Source of the DNA: Candidatus Glassbacteria bacterium RIFCSPLOWO2_12_FULL_58_11
GTDB taxonomy: Bacteria; Gemmatimonadota; Glassbacteria; GWA2-58-10
Assembly: GCA_001780825.1 (NCBI GenBank)
Contig: MFIX01000260.1
Coordinates: 1-8,606 of the forward strand
Direction: 5' to 3'
Length of the DNA: 8,606 nt
The translations under genes were made by a program, and so were the position numbers. Of the stretch, positions 5,550-8,606 are shown piece by piece. Every line of letters begins with the position of its first letter. The stretch's first letter is position 1. Below the pieces are notes generated by a model. That model had not been told where the DNA came from and ran no database searches. It worked only from the letters and a program-made list of their open reading frames with translations.

Positions 5550-6015
5550 GTGGCCTCCCGCGCTTAATGTTCACTTATTCTATCGATATGATAGAATAGA
5601 TAATACAATATAAACGCGTGAGGCTCGTTTTTGTAGCATAAAAATGATTTTTATTCTCTTTTTCTTCACTTTAAGCTGGAGAGGGCGTCTGTAGTAATTT
5701 TAAATCCCGATTATCAGGATAACCCTTGCATTGGCTTTATTAATAATGCAAAAAGCCCCGGTTTTTCGTATTTTTCGAGATAATTTTCAGATTCGAAGGG
5801 TAACAAAAGCTAATCGATTGCGGGCTGGTGAGTTATTCGGAAGGCCTGACAAAGTGGTTTAAGCTGCTGCGCTTTGGTATGGTTTGGACTTGTAAGTTAT
5901 TAAATATTATAAAGATACATTTTGCGGTAATCTGGCGGGAATATACCGGGAAGGCATTTAAGCGATTTTGAATTAACATCTTGTGACACTTTTCAAAAAA
6001 AATTGCCCCGAAAAC
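5550..6015. other. AT-rich intergenic region
   Basis: This stretch is much richer in A and T than the genes on either side. No frame longer than a few dozen codons shows coding character. The reverse frame crossing 5833-6060 has no domain and overlaps the promoter at 6016-6043. Visible elements are the dyad at 5576-5598, an inverted repeat TTGCATT (5726-5732)/AATGCAA (5745-5751), a possible promoter TTGGAC (5884-5889) and TATAAA (5908-5913) 18 bases apart, and an 8-A tract at 5995-6002 that could act as an UP element. Confidence 0.5.
5576..5598. promoter_or_regulatory. 9-bp perfect dyad (operator-like) upstream of carbonic anhydrase
   Basis: TATTCTATC (5576-5584) and GATAGAATA (5590-5598) are perfect inverted arms around a 5-base centre. 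The near arm ends 26 bases before the start codon at 5549, within AT-rich DNA. The size and symmetry fit a dimeric repressor site, and no specific regulator can be named. A small leader hairpin is the alternative. Confidence 0.5.
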
Positions 6016-6043
6016 TTGACAAAAGTCCACTTTATGGTATAAT
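6016..6043 (+). promoter_or_regulatory. Near-consensus sigma70-type promoter with extended -10
   Basis: Perfect TTGACA (6016-6021) and perfect TATAAT (6038-6043) are separated by 16 bases, and TG at 6035-6036 gives an extended -10 (TGNTATAAT). An A-tract lies about 14 bases upstream of the -35. Transcription should begin near 6050. This is the strongest promoter in the window, and it points at a region with no conventional gene before the terminator at 6143-6180. Confidence 0.85.
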
Positions 6044-6049
6044 CGGCTC

Positions 6050-6180
6050 GTATCCAGCAAGGAGGTGCTTGAAAATCAATCAGTTAGCTCCAGGCTATTT
6101 ACCGTCAAGGCGGTAAATCCCGGAAAAAACATACCCCGCGATAAACCCGCTCCACTTTCCTGGAGCGGGTTTTCGTTTTT
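6050..6180 (+). ncRNA. Candidate small RNA (about 130 nt), novel or unrecognised
   Basis: A consensus promoter at 6016-6043 and an intrinsic terminator at 6143-6180 delimit a transcript of about 130 nt. The next gene downstream is on the opposite strand, so this is not an mRNA leader. Inside are AAGGAGG (6059-6065), a CTCC (6088-6091) able to pair with GGAG, an 8-bp hairpin ATTTACCG (6097-6104)/CGGTAAAT (6111-6118), a single-stranded A-rich segment (6124-6129), and the terminator hairpin with a U-rich tail. A 15-codon frame, TTG 6069 to TAA 6114-6116 (MKINQLAPGYLPSRR), follows the ribosome-binding-like motif with only 3 bases of spacing, so a tiny peptide is possible but doubtful. I match it to no known RNA family. 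Confidence 0.55.
6143..6180 (+). terminator. Intrinsic terminator for the plus-strand transcript from 6050
   Basis: AAACCCGCTCCA (6143-6154), loop CTTTCC, TGGAGCGGGTTT (6161-6172), then TTTT-CG-TTTTTT. The 12-bp stem and long T-run face the plus direction. On the minus strand only a short TTT follows the stem, so use by the hydrolase gene (stop at 6232) would be weaker. Confidence 0.9.
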
Positions 6181-6231
6181 TATCCCAGGCACAGTCCCTT
6201 CCTCCCGGCATGTTTCCGCAGCCCGGCAAGC

Positions 6232-8250
6232 TTACTCCAGCACCGCGACTTCATAGGTTTTAAGCTCCGGGACCAGCACCGCCCAACCCTGGCCATTTTT
6301 TGCGATCTGGAGAGCCAGAGGTTCGTGCTCAGGCGAGAGAAGGCTGGCTTTCTCCGGTTTCCATCCGCTCTCGGTCAGGACCACCTTTATCCGGCTTACC
6401 GGCTTGCCGGTCCGGTAGTTAACCAGATGCACCTGTCGCGAGGAGCCTTTTTTATAGTACTGGGCCGCCACCCAGGGCTCGGCATCGACTTGTACCGTGA
6501 AATCGCCGCCGCGGCAGAAAGCCAGCCCGGAGAGGAATTCCTCCCAGTTAAGGGGCCGGTACCAGTAGTCGGGCTGCACCTCATCGGCTGCGGCGGGAAC
6601 TCTCGGGTCGGTTTCGAATTCCGGCAGATAAAAAACTCTTCCCCGGCCGAGAGTCATGCGCGCCGGCCGGCCGGGCTCTTTCAGCGGGTTTTCCAGGCCC
6701 AACAGCTTCCAGAAGCCATCCGCCCCATCCCGCGCCCTTCGCCAGGTATCACACGCCCCGGTACTACGGCCCACCACGGCCAGCCCGCCGCCGGAATCCA
6801 CGTATTTTTTCAGCGCCTCGATCTCCTCATCCGCGAGGTTCTCCTGGCTGGCGAGCACCACCACCTTCCAGGCGGAAAGGCGGTCCCAGTCCTTGTCGAA
6901 AAGCAGACTGAAAGGGACCCGGCTCTGGATCAGGGCCTGCTCAGCCTGCACAGTGCCGAGGAAAGGCTTCCAGCCGCTGAAAGTCATGGACTCGAAATCG
7001 CGCATCACGCCGACATCATCCAGCTCCTCAAGGTCGCGGTACAGCGCCTTATGCTCGTTGAAGAAGCGGAGGAACGCGCGGTCCCGCGGCTTGCCATCCG
7101 GCTGCTCGATAATCGGCCAGCCGACATCCCCCAGGCACATCCGGTTGAAGGCCAGGGCCTCGGCCAGCTCCAGGGGATTGCTGTTGTAGCTGAAAAGTGC
7201 GTTGCCGAAGCGCCGGGCGAGCTTGTAGGAGCGGATTTTCGAGACCAAACGGTTCTGATCCGGGAAGTAGGCGGCCTGGTCCGGGTCCTCGCTCCAGAAG
7301 AAATCGCTCCAGGGGAGCAGCCGCGCATGGTCCATTCCATTGGTATAGGCGCTGTTCTGGCCCCAGAGCCCGTGCGGATTGAACTCCACGGCGGTCTCCG
7401 GGTTCAGCGCCCGGATATGTTCCGAGAGCTCCCGGATGAAACCGGCCAGCGCCTCGACCCGGAACATGATCCATTCCTGGACCAGGGGGTCGGTCACCGG
7501 CTCCATCGGACGGTTGGCTACCCGTGGCGGCCGGATACGCGAAAGGTCCTCAAATCCCAGGCGAATCTTGCGCAGCTCCGGAGCGTACTTTTTCTCCAGG
7601 TACTCGCGGAAAAGCTGCTGGATGTGCGGAGTATAGCCGGCATCCAGGGGGAACATTGTGTAAAAGTTATCGAAATGGATCAGGTCCATGCCGTAATCTT
7701 TTATCGCCAGGTAAACGGCCTTCTCGATCTGCGCCCGGTAGCCGGGGTGGGTGAAATCCGCCCGCTCGCGGAAGTACTGGTCGCCGTAGTTGATCGGCTC
7801 GCCGCGGTGGTCGCGCTGGACCCAGTTTTCCGCATCCGGTATCTCGGCGTAAAGTGTCTCCGAGAAGAGTGTGCTGCCGATATAGGCCCCGGAATACATC
7901 CTATGTTGTTTGAGGAAACCGGCCAGCTTTTTCGTATAGGCCAGGTCCTCCTGTTCGTGCTCCAGCCCCAGGCCCTTGTAGAAATGGGTGATCACCATAT
8001 CGACCCCGGCCGCTTTCAGGGCTTCGACCGTGCTTTCCCGGTGCTCGAACTCATAGTGCGCCCGGTAGTCCCGCGGCACGTGGCCATTGCGGATGCGGAA
8101 ACTCAGGGGCTCCCAGTTGCCGACAAAGCAGGCCCCCTCCTCGAGCCACCAGTGGGAATTAGCCGGCTGAGCCTCGGCAGCCCGGCAGAATCCATAAGAA
8201 AACAGCAGGCCGCAGAACAGGATAAAAGAAGCAGGCTTAGTAAAATTCAT
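6232..8250 (-). CDS. Exported glycoside-hydrolase-like protein (TIM barrel plus GH42-type middle domain)
   Basis: The protein has 672 residues from ATG 8250-8248, with GGAGG six bases upstream. A Sec signal (residues 1-26, hydrophobic ILFCGLLFSYGF, likely cut near AEA) sends it to the periplasm or outside. Residues about 40-390 look like a (beta/alpha)8 barrel, with VDMVITHFYKGL (83-94), GMDLIHFDNFYTMF (187-200), AVEFNPHG (287-294) and FFWSEDPDQ (317-325). Asp194 and Glu321 sit at strand ends where catalytic acids are expected, a guess from position. Residues about 430-525 resemble the Rossmann/class-I-amidotransferase-like middle domain of GH42 beta-galactosidases (WKVVVLASQENLADEEIEAL, then YVDSGGGLAVVG). 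A small beta-sandwich ends the chain (600-672). This layout indicates a carbohydrate-active protein of the broad GH-A/hypothetical-GH type, with unknown substrate. It lies 66 bp behind an RNase H-like gene. Confidence 0.8.
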   Translation of the reverse strand: MNFTKPASFILFCGLLFSYGFCRAAEAQPANSHWWLEEGACFVGNWEPLSFRIRNGHVPRDYRAHYEFEHRESTVEALKAAGVDMVITHFYKGLGLEHEQEDLAYTKKLAGFLKQHRMYSGAYIGSTLFSETLYAEIPDAENWVQRDHRGEPINYGDQYFRERADFTHPGYRAQIEKAVYLAIKDYGMDLIHFDNFYTMFPLDAGYTPHIQQLFREYLEKKYAPELRKIRLGFEDLSRIRPPRVANRPMEPVTDPLVQEWIMFRVEALAGFIRELSEHIRALNPETAVEFNPHGLWGQNSAYTNGMDHARLLPWSDFFWSEDPDQAAYFPDQNRLVSKIRSYKLARRFGNALFSYNSNPLELAEALAFNRMCLGDVGWPIIEQPDGKPRDRAFLRFFNEHKALYRDLEELDDVGVMRDFESMTFSGWKPFLGTVQAEQALIQSRVPFSLLFDKDWDRLSAWKVVVLASQENLADEEIEALKKYVDSGGGLAVVGRSTGACDTWRRARDGADGFWKLLGLENPLKEPGRPARMTLGRGRVFYLPEFETDPRVPAAADEVQPDYWYRPLNWEEFLSGLAFCRGGDFTVQVDAEPWVAAQYYKKGSSRQVHLVNYRTGKPVSRIKVVLTESGWKPEKASLLSPEHEPLALQIAKNGQGWAVLVPELKTYEVAVLE

Positions 8251-8316
8251 AAAGCGCCTCCGGGGGAGGTTTGCGATGGATCGTGTGCTGCCGCGCTGAA
8301 TTACCGGGAAAGGGAC

Positions 8317-8606
8317 TCATTCCGGCGCTTTTCCAGCCTTTTCCTGCTCGTCCAGCGCCCGGTTGGCCAGGGAGTCAGCCTGCGTGTTCTGTTCGCGCGG
8401 CACATGGATCGAGCTAAAAGCTTCGAGGCCCGCGGCCAGGGCCTTGGCCTCAGCATGCAGGGCGATCAGCTCGGGCGCTTTGACTTTATAGGTGCCATTG
8501 AGCTGGCAGACCAGGAGCTGGCTGTCCGCGCGGTGGGCCACCCTGCGTACTCCGCGCTCGAGAGCCAGTTTCAGGCCCTCGATGAGAGCGCGGTACTCGG
8601 CCACAT
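8317..8606 (-). CDS. Ribonuclease HI-like protein (rnhA-like; N-terminus off window)
   Basis: The reverse frame is open from the right edge to TGA at 8319-8317, covering the last 96 or so residues. The first full codons read VAEYRALIEGLKLAL, the core of the RNase H motif usually written NNxAEYxALI, so the GTG at 8604 is internal and the true start is outside the window. Visible catalytic acids are Glu in VAEY, Asp in RADSQLLV and the terminal Asp in QADSLANRAL. The first active-site Asp lies in the missing N-terminal part. YKVKAPELIALHAEAKALA and IHVPREQNTQADSLAN match the short reverse-transcriptase-like RNase HI family (RVT_3 type). Such enzymes cut the RNA strand of RNA:DNA hybrids in the cytoplasm. 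It precedes the hydrolase gene by 66 bp on the same strand and may share its transcript. Confidence 0.88.
   Translation of the reverse strand, partial: VAEYRALIEGLKLALERGVRRVAHRADSQLLVCQLNGTYKVKAPELIALHAEAKALAAGLEAFSSIHVPREQNTQADSLANRALDEQEKAGKAPE

Noticed and set aside
5726..5757. H-type pseudoknot riboswitch
   Set aside because: The two stems would be joined by zero-length loops across 6-7 bp helices, which is sterically implausible. There is no downstream gene in the same direction other than the small RNA unit.
5833..6060. 75-codon reverse frame in the AT-rich gap
   Set aside because: It lacks a domain and a ribosome binding site, and it runs through the consensus promoter at 6016-6043.
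6065..6256. 63-codon plus frame starting GTG at 6065
   Set aside because: It reads straight through the strong terminator hairpin and T-run at 6143-6180 and into the end of the hydrolase gene. Its start codon lies within the ribosome-binding-like motif itself.

Overview
The window looks like GC-rich bacterial chromosomal DNA from a diderm (Gram-negative-type) organism. Two predicted lipoproteins with Lol-type (non-Asp +2) sorting residues, a Sec-exported glycoside-hydrolase-like protein and GGAGG ribosome binding sites support this. Content and style (long intergenic gaps, S/R-rich and Y/W-rich lipoproteins, a C_GCAxxG_C_C protein) would suit an uncultured environmental lineage such as an FCB-group candidate phylum. 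That placement is inference only. I see no mobile element, CRISPR array, tRNA or rRNA.

Layout. 1-1008 (minus): a C_GCAxxG_C_C-type redox protein gene, followed 40 bp later by a PLP-dependent D-threonine aldolase/D-serine dehydratase-like gene that runs off the left edge. 1009-1481: intergenic. 1482-2264 (plus): protein of unknown function with a C-terminal UVR motif. 2265-2450: leader region with an AT hairpin and a 15-bp imperfect direct repeat. 2451-4247 (plus): a large predicted lipoprotein with a Ca-binding-like loop, a Tyr/Trp-rich centre and a Ser/Arg-rich tail. 4359-4940 (plus): a second, smaller predicted lipoprotein. 4986-5026: a clear terminator between convergent genes. 5052-5549 (minus): a short beta-class carbonic anhydrase with a dyad in its leader. 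5550-6231: AT-rich intergenic DNA containing a near-consensus promoter and an intrinsic terminator about 100 bp apart with no credible long ORF between them, so a likely small RNA. 6232-8250 (minus): exported glycoside-hydrolase-like protein. 8317-8606 (minus): RNase H-like gene, cut by the right edge and probably co-transcribed with the hydrolase gene.

The most striking observation is inside the large lipoprotein gene. Bases 3864-3940 are a perfect 77-bp reverse-complement copy of bases 4028-4104, separated by 87 bp. The downstream copy fits the gene's Ser/Arg/Gly coding frame and the upstream copy does not. Because 77 is not a multiple of three, the upstream copy throws the reading frame off. 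Removing exactly those 77 bp rejoins two Ser/Arg-rich stretches in frame and gives a stop at 4172-4174. This has the footprint of a templated inverted insertion (replication template switch) or of an assembly or amplification chimera. Reads would decide between them.

The genes do not form one obvious pathway. The window appears to hold several small, independent transcription units rather than a single multi-gene system.
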